From contig JACATO010001438.1 in the NCBI GenBank assembly GCA_018389105.1, positions 144,501 to 208,500 on the forward strand: a DNA stretch of 64,000 nucleotides, written 5' to 3'. Every line of letters begins with the position of its first letter. Positions within the stretch are counted from its first letter, which is position 1. The notes below the pieces were generated by a model that was given only the letters and a program-made list of their open reading frames with translations, was not told the origin of the DNA and ran no database searches. The translations under genes and the position numbers were made by a program. Source of the stretch: Nautilus pompilius. Taxonomy: Eukaryota > Mollusca > Cephalopoda > Nautilida > Nautilidae. This document shows positions 1-12,689 of this stretch, one piece after another.

Positions 1-370
1 TTGGCCATGAAGCGCTTCAGAGATGGTGTGGGAATTTATGCCGCCTCTTTTCCTTTGCTGTTCAAATTCTATTAGATTCTTGTTACTCAAGTCCTCCCCA
101 TGAAACTCCAGCAACTCCTCCATGTCAAGGTCCACTTTATAAAAAATTGTCACCTTTACCAGCCCTACAATCTCCTGCATCTCAGGCATATTGACAAAGC
201 CACAGAAATCAGATGCACCCAGGCCACAGCTTCTTCCACACAGTTCATATTAGCATGAATTACCTTATCCCAGAAGACAGCAATATTATCTACAGCTTTG
301 ATTGTTTAACCCTTCCAGAATCCCTTAATGTTAGCTTGTATACCCATCAGTTTCAATGGTATGCATAATT
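1..370 (-). pseudogene. Tigger/pogo-like transposase remnant (C-terminal part)
   Basis: On the minus strand, degraded frames read KAVDNIAVFWDKVIHANMNC and, further on, VDLDMEELLEFHGEDLSNK then LIEFEQQRK. The arrangement of an amphipathic helix (kavdnI..fWdkV) followed by an acidic EELLE.H.E.L...L.E.E block resembles the region C-terminal to the DDE domain in Tigger/TIGD (pogo-like) transposases. At least one stop (KG*TIKAV) and frame changes show it is dead. It runs off the left edge of the window, so its ends cannot be seen. Other DDE families with acidic tails are possible. Confidence 0.5.
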
Positions 371-1240
371 GTTCATCAAAGGTAGTACATCTTGAATGTT
401 GCTATGTTGTACCACATTGTCACTAGCTAACATGCAGCATTATCAGACATGAGGTGAATTATGTGAAAGTACTTAATGAAATGTCATCAGCTTAATTGTA
501 TATATTTAGCGTTATACTATCAGCAACAACAACAAAAAATTACAAAGCTAAATTAACCAGCTATGAAGTCTTACATTAATGTCAAACAAACTTGTAAAGA
601 GAATCTAATAATGCATGTAGCTTATGAATAACAAAACAAATGAGCTTGTAGTATCATGTTTGTCAGGTTTTGGCATTCTAAAAAAATTCTACCCTTAACT
701 TATTTAATTGTTTTACACTCTTCACATTTGTCTATTAGATTGCATCAGATCATTTCTGGGCCAAATAAAAATGATTGACTATGATGTAGACAATGGACAT
801 AAAGGAATTAAGTTTTTTTTTTTGTTTTATTGCTGGTCCATTGGTAGGTTAAATATAAGTCTGAAGATTTTCTTTAGAAATTTAGAGTTAATATCTATTT
901 TGGTTAGGCTGAAGCTTGCCATGGTAATAGGCTAACTTGGCATATAGATCAACCAGGCTTGATTGTTATTTTCTGGCAAGGTTAAATTTGCCATCTCAGA
1001 CTAGTTGGAAATTTCTTGGGCTGTTATTGCCATTGGAGACTTTCATTTAAACTCTGATGGAAAAATGCTTATTTTCCATACAGGTGGATTTCAGGTTTGG
1101 ACTAATTTTATTTAATGCAAAATCAAGCAAATCTTAAAAAAAAAGTTCTCTCCCCACCCAAATCATTTAGTTGACCAAACATAGACATACTTTAGTATGA
1201 AACAAAAAGGAATAAATCAGTTGATTGTGGAGTAACCCAG

Positions 1241-1691
1241 ATCTACACTGGCTGGCCTCTTTATTAGGGCCTGTGTTTGTCCAAATAATACCTATGAGGA
1301 AAGGGATGTCTTGACTGATTAACTGTCCGTTAGTTGGTCTATTGTTTACTCTTTTTTTTTTTTTTTTTACTGTTTTTGGCTAGACTTTTGCAGTAGACAT
1401 TTTCTTTACCTTTTGACATTGCTGATAAACTTGAATGACTGTCTTGGGAGTAGCCTACCAATAAAACAATCTTTGGTTATTGTGGTGCTGCTAGATGCAC
1501 CCATACCTCTTGAATGCTGTAATATCTCTGCCTTTTCTCATTTGTTAGATGGATAACAAGAATATTTGTAGTCATGCGTGTCTCAGGGAACACCCATCAC
1601 ACTGTGGTCAACCGAATTTGCACCTGCAGCTCAGTAGGCCCAAATCTGAAAGTATAGATAAGTCCTAATAAAGTGGTCAGCCAGTGTAGAT
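1241..1691. mobile_element. Non-autonomous DNA element with TIRs (about 450 bp)
   Basis: The left end at 1241 begins atctacactggctggcctc and the reverse complement of the right end begins atctacactggctgacca. The match continues as tttattagg on both sides, giving imperfect inverted repeats of about 30 bp. A TA lies a few bases inside each terminus and could be the target-site duplication. There is no coding capacity in between. It behaves like a MITE or a heavily deleted DNA transposon; the superfamily was not determined. Confidence 0.7.
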
Positions 1692-4189
1692 ATTTATCAG
1701 AAAAAGAGTTATTGAAAGCCTGTCATTTGTACTTTTCTACTTTTGTTAAGATGTGAATCAAATCATTTTCATCATATTTTAACATAACTTAATAAATGTG
1801 TGCATGTTTTGACCAAGATTTTCCTAAATTAGCACTTACTGCAACGTTGAGTTTCCACTATTAAATTATAAATGTCTGAGCTTTTACCCAGCTTATTAGG
1901 ATTTCCTTCTGGCTATAGAATTTGAAAAATGAACTGCCATGAAACATGAAAATAATTTTAAAAAAAATTCAGGAATATTGTGATTACTTTGAATAACAGA
2001 AATCTATCACATTTGCTTAAATAACTATTTTGGTTAAAACATGTATCTACATGTACTACTTAACAAAAGTTAGAAAATTCTGAAGCCTCTGCATTGCAAA
2101 TTTAAGAGGATTGTTTTTTGGTTAAAATAGTTTTTGAAAATCTTGCAGTTTTATATAAAAATCGTTAGTTTAGATCTGTATTTCATGCTTCATATCTCAA
2201 TCTAGGACATTTATGAAATAATTGTCTTGGCAACTAGATCAGTCATGGCACTAGCTATCAAAATGAGTAACATCATGGAATATTTATTCAGTAGTCCATT
2301 GGCTTCTGTTTAGGAGCTGCAAACTTTGCACTCTGAAATCTAATCTCTATCTTACTGATGATAGCTGTTTGGATCAGGGTGTTTGTTTTAAAACTGTCAC
2401 ACAACTGTGATCTGGAAAGAAGACTAATCTCTTAGTTTAAAGGACTATAAAATTTTTTAAGACTTTAGGATTACCTGTATAAGTATTAATTTTTTAAGGG
2501 GGTTGGATCAGTTATAATGTTAATGTTGGCTTTTGTAAATCAGAACCAGGAAATTGGAATTATATAGAGCTAAATCAGATTGGTAGCAAAAATTATCATT
2601 TTATCAATGCAGGTTTTATATGAAAATGTTTGCACGTTTGCTTTTATAATTTGAATATCAAAATATTTAAAAGCAAGTTTCTGCAGTTGAACCTCAAAAT
2701 CTGTGTAATGCTTAACATTACTTTAAATATTGTGGGATAAAGCAAACTAGATTTAAAATGTATTAATAATCAAGTGGTTCTTTGAAAATTCCTTGGTTTA
2801 TTATTATTTTTTTGTTGAGATAAAAAAATAGTTAAAGTTTAGAGCAACAAATTCTGTTTCAGTAGGAGGGTATTTGGAACCAGGGATATATATGAAACTG
2901 TGTGTAACTGTTCTTTAATATTCACGAAAGACCAAACTTTAAACAATTTAATTCAAAAATGTATGGAAAGATTTTCAAATAACAAAGTTCAGATGAATTA
3001 AAATATTTTGCTAGACATGTACATTACATGCCAAAAGATTGGAAAACATGAAAATGTAAGAATTTTATTAGTTATGCATGATAGATATATGAATTTAGAA
3101 ATAAGTTGGAGCAAAAATGCAATGTGTATAGTCTCAAGTTTATCACAATAGCCACCTTTTGCCTTTTTACAATGGAATTCTGGAAAAATTAAGGGGAACA
3201 GAAAAATAATTTGTGGTCTATACAACCACACTTTACAACATTTTTCTCCATTGAGTACACTGATAAATCAAACACATTTCACAGAAAAAATTCCAGAGCA
3301 GTTTTAAAAAAGTGAACAAAATTTATTGTTGCAAATTTATATACCAACTTTTCAAAGATAGTTATCTAAACATTGGTATTGCAGGTGTGTTTTTTTTTTT
3401 TTTTTTTCCTTTAAGGAAGCATAGTTTTTAGAATTTTCTGATCACTAATAGGGGCATTTCTTTGACTTTTTGCCTCTTGCGCATTTGCCACCCTTCAGAG
3501 TTGGTTCTTTTGGAAGACATTCATTAAAAATACTGATTCATCTGTACTGTGTCTTGAAGTTGGTATTCTTGCAGAAGATCTGGCACATGCTCATTCTTTT
3601 ATCTGTCATTTCAGATGTAACATCGCTGATTCTATAAAAATTTCTTTCATGGGTGATATTTTTTTTCTTTCTTGAAACATTTAAGGCTTTGATAGTTTAT
3701 GCAAAAATTTTCAGCTCCCAGTTTTTTTTGTTTATTTGTTGGCTTAGATGAGCAAAATAGGGCTAGATATCAGTACACTTATGGCCTGTCCGATGGAACT
3801 AACAAAACACTTTATCAAGTTGGCTGTACCTTCCTGTCCTCATTTATTTTATGTTTGGAAAGTGTCTGTGTTTAATATATCTCTGATCTTATGTTTTGTC
3901 TTTTTAGGATGGTTGCTTAGAGATTCTGAACTTTGCTGCAATCTGCAACTTGGAGAGTTTCCTTTTATAGACTTCCAGTGATTTTTGTCTTGATTTTGAT
4001 AGATTGTTTTGCATTTGTTTCACCATGACCATTCAGACCACACATGTTCACACAGTAATGCAAAGTATCCAATGATGAAGTCTATTACTCGAATGACCTA
4101 ATGAAAATCAGGATTGTTTGACTTGTATGCAACAAAAGAATGTGTACACAATTTTTGAGCAAAAGTAAAAGCACAACACTTCAGTTGTA
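1692..4189. other. Upstream non-coding sequence, nothing recognised
   Basis: The stretch is AT-rich, with homopolymer T runs and scattered short frames of no recognisable similarity. No exon with matching GRK2 content, tRNA or clear repeat boundary was seen. Confidence 0.5.
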
Positions 4190-4990
4190 GTCATGCTAAG
4201 TAATAGTTCAACAGGGAACATATCTGGAGATTGGGCTGGCCATTCTATGTTGAGGAAAACGGGGGCAACAAGGTTGTTTTCCAAATCTACATGATTTAAA
4301 TTAATTTTTAGTTATCCTATTGGTGAAGCATTTGTTCTTCAATAAGTTGGATGCCAGAAGGTATTGCATGTCTTTTACAATGTGCATATTTTCCTTAATT
4401 CTATACAAATCATCAACTTGATTCGTTACAAAACATCTTGAAACAATTATGTTGCTACTACTGCCTCTTACTCTATAGTGATCTCTGCCTTATGAGTGAA
4501 CTGAACCAAACAGATCAGTATTTGAGTGTAAAATTTTAATCAGTTTCATAGTACTACTTTCTGTTCATCAGTATTTCACTTTGTATGTAATTTTTCATAT
4601 TGTAGCCTTTATTGGCAATCCTAAGTAGTTTCTTCAGAGCCATGTAGACCAACAAATGTAAAGTATTTTTTCACTGTGAGGCACACTGGCTTTGTTCTGA
4701 TGTCATTAATCAATTTTGTGATGTCAGGGGCTGTAAGTGCTCTCTTCTGCTTGCTGAATAGCTTGACACATTAGTTCTCAGCCTTATGTTACTCTTTTGT
4801 TCTGGTAGTTTTCTTTCCATGTTTCACTGAGTAATCTTTGCAGTGTAATAAATACATTTGTTGGCTATGCCAAGTTTCTCTGCAATTTCTTCTAGTAAGT
4901 CTTTATCTTGCAAAGTACAAATAGAAGCCAGTGTTTCCAGATTAATTAAGTTTGTTGTTGTTTTTTTCATCCTGGCCACAGACTTGCTGT
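4190..4990 (-). pseudogene. Tc1-like transposase, decayed
   Basis: Minus-strand frames reproduce a Tc1-type transposase in order. They show an N-terminal helix-turn-helix-like stretch (EEIAEKLGIANKCIYY, near 4870-4920), then PDITKLINDIRTKPVCLTVKK (near 4670-4740), then DLFGSVHS and GRDHYRVRG (near 4480-4520), then a VDDLYRIKENMHIVKDMQ block. It ends with IEWPAQSPDMFPVE (near 4219-4253), the hallmark WPAQSPDLNPIE box holding a catalytic residue. Many frameshifts and stops separate these pieces, so it is inactive. Terminal repeats were not found, so the limits given are those of the coding remnant. Confidence 0.8.
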
Positions 4991-5156
4991 ATGTACTTGC
5001 CCCATAAAAGGTTTTTTTTTTTTTTTTTTGTTATGTTGTAATCAGTCATGGTGATATAATAAAACTACTTATCCCTTTTCTTTCAGTTTCTATAACATCT
5101 ATTTATGGATAGAAGCATTAAGACTCTGTTGGGTAGTGTGCATTAATGGCAATATA

Positions 5157-6411
5157 TGAAGTCTGTCAAAATATTATCTGTCCTTAAGCTGGAAAAAAAA
5201 AAATTACTTGGTGGGGTTCAATTGCTAATCCCCTTCTAAGTAGACCCCTTGTGCCTCTACACATTTAGCCCAGCAATCCTTCCACTGTTTGAAGCACGTC
5301 TGGAGTGATTCTTCCAGAATGGCTCTCAGCTCCGCCGTCGCATTCTGTATGATGTCCCCTCGGCTCTCAAAGCTGGAGCCTTTCAGTGGTATCTTCATTT
5401 TTGGGAACAACCACAAGCCAGAAGGAGCCATGTCTGGAGAGTAGGGAGCCTGGCGAATGAGCGAAATGCTTTTTTTTTGCCAAGAAACCTTGGATCAGCT
5501 GTGACAAATGAGCTGGGGAGTTGTCATAATGCAGCTGCCAGTTTTGTGAGGCCCACGGATCCAGTCTCTTGCGCCAAACTGTATCACGAAAACGTTGGAG
5601 GATTTCCTGATAGTACTCCTTTGTAACTCTTTGTCCTTCTGGTGCGTATTCGTGATGCACAACGCCTCGGTAGTCGAAGAAAACAATCAGCATCACCTTA
5701 ATTTCTCTCCGGACCTTGGCGACATTGTGTGCTTCCACTGTGATGACTGAGCTTTCATTTCTGGGTCGTACCCGTAAACCCACGTCTCATCTCCAGTTAT
5801 CACGGTATTCTAGAACTCAGGATCCCTTTTGGCGCAGCTTGGGGACAAATTTTGCTGCCACTCTGCACAAGCCAAAATCCTCCTTTAAAATTGCATGTGC
5901 AGAATCTTTTCTGATCCCAGCCTCATCACCAATTTTATGCACCATCAAACAACGATCCTCCATTATCAAGGTCCGCACTTTCTTGATAACAACTGCATTG
6001 CGGCTTGTTGACAGCCTCCCGGAATGCTGGTCACTCTCCACCGATGTGCAGCCATTTTTGAACCTGTTGTACCATTCTTTTATTTTGGTAACACCCATGG
6101 CAATGTCGTCGAAAGCCTGTTGAATTTTGTGAATTGTTTCCGCTTGGGTATCTCCAAGCTTTTGGCAAAACTTGATGCAAGATCGTTGTTCCACGCGTTC
6201 CATCTTCACAGGCGAAATGAAAATGCGATGAGTAAGTAGTACAGCACCTCACACGCTGGCTGCCTGACAGCGACTGACACATCCAACAATCCTACCAAAA
6301 ACCACGCATCCGCATGAAGGCATGCGGCTCTACTATGCACATTTTTGCCTCCCTAACGTCATTACTCCCCACGGGAAAAAATAAAGTTGGATACTTTTTC
6401 GACAGACCTCA
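5157..6411 (-). mobile_element. Mariner DNA transposon with both TIRs
   Basis: This is a 1255-bp element flanked by TA on both sides (5155-5156 and 6412-6413). The left end reads tgaagtctgtcaaaatatta and the reverse complement of the right end reads tgaggtctgtcgaaaaagta, an imperfect inverted repeat. It is GC-richer than its surroundings and retains many CpG dinucleotides, which suggests the youngest insertion in the window. The decayed transposase lies inside on the minus strand. Confidence 0.92.
5225..6209 (-). pseudogene. Mariner transposase, inactivated
   Basis: The N-terminal DNA-binding half reads from MERVEQRSCIKFCQKLGDTQ through the HTH segment to KFVPKL (down to about 5830). A deletion of roughly 30 codons follows, then DPEF, a stop, and NTVITGDETWVYGYDPE, which carries the first catalytic aspartate. 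A frameshift near 5700 leads to VMLIVFFDYRGVVHHEY and LHYDNSPAH (second aspartate). Another frame change near 5430 leads to the C-terminal YSPDMAPSGLWLFPKMK. Here the third catalytic residue of the D,D34D set is glycine (APSG, where the family has APCD or APSD). The protein ends YLEGD and a stop. The deletion, frameshifts, stop and lost aspartate each inactivate it. Confidence 0.93.
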
Positions 6412-7019
6412 TACTATTGTCAGGAAATGGATCTGAAAATATTTTCCATTTCCATAGATAATGAAAGAAACCTAAAAACAACCTATATCTGACCTTTTTT
6501 AAGTTGAAAATGTTTGTTGCTATTTCTTTTCATCAGATTAATTTCTTGTGGAATTTACTTAAATGCAAACATCTTTTAGACTGAATTATTGGTGGCTCAT
6601 GATTCATAGTTCACTTAAGAAAAGTTTTTTCTGGTTTTTCTCATATTAATGATAAATAGAGAGTGAGGGTTGTTAGGTTAACTTACCCTTTTTTCCCGAG
6701 ATAATCATAAAAGAATAAGATAGCTATCAAAATTTATAAGAGATTAGTTGTGTAGTTTTGTGATGCATGTTTGACATACAGAAACATGTTATGATGCAAA
6801 GGGTCTAAACTGGATGTACATCATTTGTGTGAGTCTGAGTGATATGAATGAACATGAGACCAAGTGTTATGAATTTTGCAAAAACTAGACCTGTTGAATG
6901 GGGAATTTTGAAAAAAAATTGCTGCTTTAGTGTATGTGATATTGTGGCATAACTGTACCCATATTGGTAGTGTGGAAAACATTCTTACATGAAATTCAAT
7001 AAAGTGCATTTCATTAGAG
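6412..7019. other. Sequence between two mariner remnants, nothing recognised
   Basis: AT-rich sequence without recognisable coding or repeat signals. Some of it may be the unrecognisable 5' part of the neighbouring decayed mariner. Confidence 0.4.
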
Positions 7020-7560
7020 AGTTAAAGTGATCAAGAATATACTGATGATAGTCTGGACCTTTAGCACTGAAAAACTAAGACTAACAATCTGCAAGAAAGT
7101 GCATAGTAAGAGAGTTATGGAACATGCATTATTTTCTTTTTTTTTAAATCAACTTTAATTGTACACCTGTAGTAAAGAAATTACTAATGCACAGCACTAC
7201 AGTGATCTGTTACACAATGATATTCGACATGCATATGGCCAGTTTTGTTACATGGTTTCACACTGTACACAATAAGATAGGAAATATTTAAATAATCCCA
7301 TCCCTGTACTCCAGATTTGTTGCCACGTGATTTCCATCTCTTCAGACTACTCAACAAGCATCTAGGTGGCATTAAGTTTAAGTAATGAGGATGTGAAAAA
7401 GTGGCTTGAATGGTTGTATATCAGTTCTAAAGACTATTTATGGCATTACCACCCCAAGCATTCATGTAGCAGGATAACATCTCAAAAAATGAAATGTTTT
7501 AACTTTATTTTATTTCATAGAACAAAAAGTACAGGTGTGATAAATGTAAATATTTTGAAG
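7020..7560 (+). pseudogene. Second mariner-type transposase remnant
   Basis: A + strand frame near 7299-7370 reads PDLLPRDFHLFRLLNKHLGG, followed in another frame by SNEDVKKWLEWLYISSKDYL. This is the C-terminal block of mariner transposases of the type with SPDL.P.D.HLF..L..HL, in which the aspartate after P is the third catalytic residue. A little upstream, LLHNDIRHAYG corresponds to the LLHDNARPH motif with the second aspartate. It belongs to a different mariner subfamily from the element at 5157-6411. Terminal repeats were not located, so the ends are approximate. Confidence 0.72.
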
Positions 7561-8067
7561 CACCTGGTAATATTTGCTCGGTTACTTTGTGTGTTGCTTT
7601 TTATAATTGTTTCCAGAATATTATAAACGTGCTATCCAGGGTTGCATGTTTGTGTTTTTCTCCTCAAAAGTTCAAGTTACTGCTATATGTACTCCATATT
7701 TCATCTTGCTACTTTAGTATTCCAAACATTTTAGTGATAAAATCAGATATAAATAGTTTTTTTTACCAAATTTTTGGAAAAGTTAATAGTTTTCTTAAAC
7801 ATTAAATTTCCTTTAGCCATTAAAATGTGATTTCTCTTCTAAAATTATTTTAAATAATAATAAAAATCCATGTAAATTTTAAAGTTTACATTTGCTAAAT
7901 AATTATAAGAGTAGGGTTGTTTTAAAAGTTATAGCCCATTTTTTCCTCTTTTACTAATTTATACTATTTTTTTTTTAAATTGAGTTTAGATAAGACAAAT
8001 TTGGCTGCTATCTTGTGCCTAGGCAAACTGTTTCATTCTATATTAATTAAAACATCAGAAAGTTAGA

Positions 8068-9124
8068 CAGTCCTTGCCATATTATTTTGGCCATCCCAAT
8101 AAATAAATGTATCTCATCAAAATTTACTTTCAGGTGTGATTATGTACATAATGGACATCTTGGTGGGCAGATAACCAGTGTGCACTATCATCATGTTGAA
8201 AACAGGAGGATCCCCCGATATTTCTCCTTTTACCTGAGGTAGTGTTATAGGCTATTTAGCATGTGGCCAGAGTCAACAGATTGCCAAAGATCTCATTTTC
8301 TCATGGATCTGTGGCAATATTATCTTTAAGTTCACAGGATGTTATTGCTGTGGCAAAGCAACTTGGTAGACCTTCAGCAATGATACCATGACAAGAATGT
8401 GCCATTTCTCACCACATCTGTACTCACCATCAGGATTCTCTTGCAGTCTGCCCATGCAACAGAAATGAATCAAAGAATGGTTCAACATCAGAGACATAGT
8501 TACAGAGCTGTTTAATAGGAATGAAATTTTGATAGGCTTGTTCAGAGGCCATGTCTGTCAGGACCCTTGAGTATTGGCAATGTGTACTCTTCTCAGAGGA
8601 GTTTATTTTGTAGCAGTACATTTGGAGATTGCACTTGGGTTTTGAAAAGGTCTGACAAAGATCTTCAACTATTGACTTTAACACATTGTCAATTATGGAG
8701 GTGGGGGTATCATTGTATGGGCTACAATGTGACATGGTAGAAAGGCAATTTGTTAAAGGACATCTCAGTTTGGCTGGGCACACTTGGTAATGACTAGTCT
8801 TGAAGAAGAATTGAACTATTTTTTCTTGGATACCTTAAACCCCTGACGAATCTGATTGAGCACCTATAATAGCATCTGGATTATCAACTAAGATCCCATT
8901 CGTGTCCTACCAATGTGATTCAAGCTTTCCCATGCATTTGGAGAACTTGCACTAGATTGAGACAGATAGGGTAGATACTCTTTTTTTGCTGCAAAAGGTG
9001 GCCTGTCCAAGTACTAACATGTCATAAATAATTTTATTCTATTGCTTGCCTTTTATTTTCTGTTTGCTATAACAATCTAATATATTGTAATAGCATGTGA
9101 CCAAATTATTATGGCAGGGCTCTG
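8068..9124 (+). mobile_element. Tc1-like DNA transposon with TIRs, decayed
   Basis: The left terminus cagtccttgccatattattt and the reverse complement of the right terminus (cagagccctgccataataat) match at about 21 of 27 positions. TA follows the right end, and TA lies close to the left end. Inside, + strand frames show DVIAVAKQLGRPSA (HTH-like, near 8340), VNYGGGGIIVWATM (near 8690, matching the GGGGVMVWG box of Tc1 transposases) and, near 8840-8930, NLIEHL then HLDYQLRSHSCPTNVIQAF, matching the DLNPIEHLWD..L block. Frameshifts throughout make it a pseudogene. A minus-strand open frame of 117 codons inside it is an antisense shadow. Confidence 0.8.
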
Positions 9125-10202
9125 TATTTGAAAACTTTCATGATAATTAAACTCAATGATTTGTCAACTTTTGAATATTAAGAAAATTTGCGGAGCTTTA
9201 GTATACACGGAATATAAATAAATATTAAAAAGAGAAAATGGAGCTTACTATTAGTTGTGTATATCTTGAAAATGCTTTTCTTTGGAACTTTAGCTGTAAC
9301 TAAACTCTCTTGTTATAACTAGTTACTAATCTGTGGAAGAAACATGAACCCTAATTGAATTAAGTTTTCTGCCACATGGTAGTGATAATAAATTAAGAAA
9401 ATACTGTTAAGCAATTAAATAAGCTAAATCAAATTGTTTTTTGGTTTGCTTGAATAGTTGTCTGACCTGTTGTGATCAATGTATAAGAATGCTTTTGACA
9501 GGTGAGTGCTAACTATGGCTGACTGTTCTTTTGCAAACACAACTAATGATTTTAAGTGTGTTATTGCAGTTCTTGACAGGCAGCATCAAGTCGTACTACT
9601 ATGGTAACCATTGTTGATTACCATACAGCTGTGTTATGTTGGACTGATTAGATATAGTTATATTTAGTATATTTTCCTGATGACCTGTAGAAAAGAGAAA
9701 TAACAAGTTCATTAAGTAAGTGTGAACAAATAGATTACCAAAGTCAGTTAAACTGTTACATTGCTGGCACGTTTGTTTACTTGATGAGTCTTCTGATGGT
9801 TACTCATTGTACTCTGCTATTAGTGAAGATAACTAAAGATGATTTAATTTGTTTGGACAATACTATTTAGGTTGTGAAAGTTCTGGTAGACATTGTATTG
9901 ATGTATCTCCTAATTGTTGGGGTGATTTCAATAGAAATAATCAGCAGCAACCATAATTGTTCTATCACTTGCTTTATAGATGGAGAAAAAACAATTTTTT
10001 TAAAATTTATGTAAGATAGCATAAAAGATTTCTTTGATTTAGCTAAATAACTACTAGATGTTGGGGAGTGATTGCTGTAGATTTTGTAATGCAGTCAAGT
10101 TTTTCACTGTATTATACAACAATGCATTCTTTGGCTAATTCTGTGTTGAAACTGTGAATGTTTCTGGTATAAGCAACTTTTTAATTTGGTTTTTCTTTGC
10201 AG
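9125..10202. other. Intron sequence upstream of first visible GRK2 exon
   Basis: No element or exon was recognised apart from the polypyrimidine tract and ttctttgcag acceptor at its right end. The preceding GRK2 exon, expected to end near KELLACSH, was not found. Confidence 0.6.
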
Positions 10203-10289
10203 ACATATTCCAAAGGAGCTGTGAAATGTGTCCAAGAAGCATTAACAAGTGCTCAGAAACAGCACAAGTTGTCTGCATCTATTTTTGAG
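10203..10289 (+). CDS. GRK2: GRK2 exon: end of RGS-homology domain
   Basis: The exon has 29 codons in phase 0 at both ends, beginning TYSKGAVKCVQ and ending SASIFE. The acceptor is ttctttgcag and the donor is gtatga. It aligns with the variable stretch of GRK2 that follows KELLACSH and precedes the PYIEEI motif, where the RGS-homology domain returns after the kinase domain is looped out. This is the least conserved of the eight exons, so its identity rests on frame continuity into the next exon, on its position and on the matching SK...VQ pattern. The preceding exon is not in the upstream 10.2 kb as far as I can see. Confidence 0.85.
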
Positions 10290-12689
10290 GTATGATTTCT
10301 AAAGACTATATACATTTATAAGTGATTCATAATGAACACAATACTTCAGAGGACAAATACTTAAATACACCTTGTTTTTCAGCAGTGAAATTTTAGGCAT
10401 GTCTAATAATGTTTTTTTTTGACTGAAATCTGTTAAACTTGTTTTGGAGCTGAAGGATCCTTGCTTCAACACTTACAATGAAGCACTCATATATATATAG
10501 GAGTTTAAAAATGAAGTACAATAATCATCTGTACCCATAAAGTAGAGAACAATCAGCCCAAGAGTGGATTAGAGGGAGAGGGGGTGGTTGATGATAATTC
10601 ATGTAATATATAAACTTTGGGTGAGTTAAAATGCCAAATACACTTAGACAATAAAATTTTAAAATTCAGAGGAATGTTACTTTGTTTGTTTTTAACAGAT
10701 TTGAGAGATTTTGTATGTAGGCCAATATGCACATGGTGACCATATTGTTGATCATGCTAAAATCTGGTACCTCTTAAATTTTGCATGATATTTCAGTGCT
10801 TACGCACTATGTTAATTGTTTGAATGGTCTGTCTAGACATTTTAGATTGTGTGTGTGTGACTGTGACTGACAGTACTGGGTGGTGGTGGTGGCATCTAAT
10901 TGTCTGTCTTAAGTGGCTTTGGATCAGCCAGAGGTGTTTTTTTAGAAATTAAATTAACTGTGCTTGGATAGAACATTGAGAATTAAAGTGCTTTTCTTGA
11001 ATTCTTAGGCATATTTAATAACCGGGATGTTTTAAATTCTGAATGTTCAAATCTTTATATCAAGTATCTCAGTAAAATGTCTGTGATATAAAATATTTGT
11101 ATTCTTGAAGGTATTTTTCTTGTTATTACCTATTATCTTTCACTTTAAGTACATTGTTAAATGAGTTAAGGGAACTTTTTTTCCTTTTAAAATAAATGAC
11201 CATAATCTGCTGAGTATTATTTGAAGAAAATTACTAGTTGATGAAATTCCAATTGTCTCATCAGCATATTTAACCACAGTGTGTCAAGTCTTTTATTAGT
11301 GATCCACATGCAGATTAGGTAGCAGAATTTTCTCTTTTTTTTTTCAGAATGATTTTGTATATAATTCTTGTCAATAAAGTTAGATTGCACACTGTGCACC
11401 CAAATGTTTGTTTTTTCACCCTCAGTTAGTTTAAACATGATCTGAAAAACTGATTTAGGTAACATGCTGTACATTATCAGTCGTGTGTACAAAATATTTC
11501 TATCAATTTGAGTTATGCTAATGGGACCTTCAGATTTTTTTACTGTGATAATTAGGCTTTACAAAAAAGGGACTTTGTTTTGACAGAACTTCCCAATAAA
11601 GCTCTGTAATGATTGAACGAAGGTTCATAAAGAGCTTTAGTTGATAATATGTCCATAACTTTTAATATGAGAGTAAATCTAGTATTTCTGTGGTATTGTC
11701 TGAATGCTTAAAAACCCTAAAAATTCTAGTGAATCTCTGCTGAAATCAGGATGTTTAAATAATATTCTTAATATGGACTCTGTCTGCATAGCATAATTAA
11801 GACATCAAAGATGTTTTATTAAATGTTTTGATAATTTGGTTAATTATTCCAAACATTCTTAGTTCTGTTGTGAAGATGTATTTAAGATTTGTTTAATGGT
11901 AATCCTCTAATCATTTTTAAAACTTTCTTTTTTTTATTTTAGTATCTACCATATAATTTTTTCTATTTTCTCTTTGGACAGTTGTATATTATTAGTGTTT
12001 AATTCAATTTTTTTATTTAATTGACTCATCTAATCAATTGCTCAGGTGCATCTGAAATCTTATTTCATGCTCTTGCTGTATGTTAATATTTGCATTTCTG
12101 ATTTTAAATTATTATATAGTGTAGTAACAACACAACTGGAGTATATGTTCTTGAACCTCCGGGTAATAGTGACCATAATTTTGAATCTTAAACATATAGA
12201 CTAAAATTTATATTATGAGATTTTTAAAACTGACATTCAGCTTTTGTCAAGTGTTAATATAATAAATTTGGATATAATTTTATCTGCTGACAGTGATGTT
12301 AATAAGATTTTGAAAAAATATTTCTAAAAGGAAAGGGCATAGGTAGATGACTCTGTGAAGTGTTTTTTTTTTTTTTAAGGAGACTCCTGCCACTTTCAAA
12401 AGTCAGAACCTTAATATTAGTGGAATAGAATTTGCATGCATCCTAGATTAAATTGAGGTTTAGCAGATATGTACTAAGTTTGATTTTTAAAAAGAAATAG
12501 CGCCCTCAACCTAGAAACAGACTTCCGTCTCTCTAATATTTTATAAAGGTTTAGATGTGATCCTAACATTTCCAGATGAGCTAGTTTAATGCTGATTATA
12601 GGTAAGATGTTTGAAGATGTAATGGAGGACTTTGTTCATTTGGATAATGCTAACTACACTTAAGTGAGTGAGTTCTATGTTCCATTCTT
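10290..12689 (+). other. Intron after RGS exon, first part
   Basis: AT-rich intronic sequence with short runs such as a TG repeat near 10850 and a TA run near 10490. No coding similarity was seen. Confidence 0.6.

Noticed and set aside
8430-8783. 117-codon minus-strand open frame
   Set aside because: It is antisense to the Tc1-like transposase remnant on the + strand and has no family similarity.
9571-9604. Possible upstream GRK2 exon after a tattgcag acceptor
   Set aside because: The short frame (FLTGSIKSYYY) does not match the expected end of the RGS helix region, and its phase is not supported.
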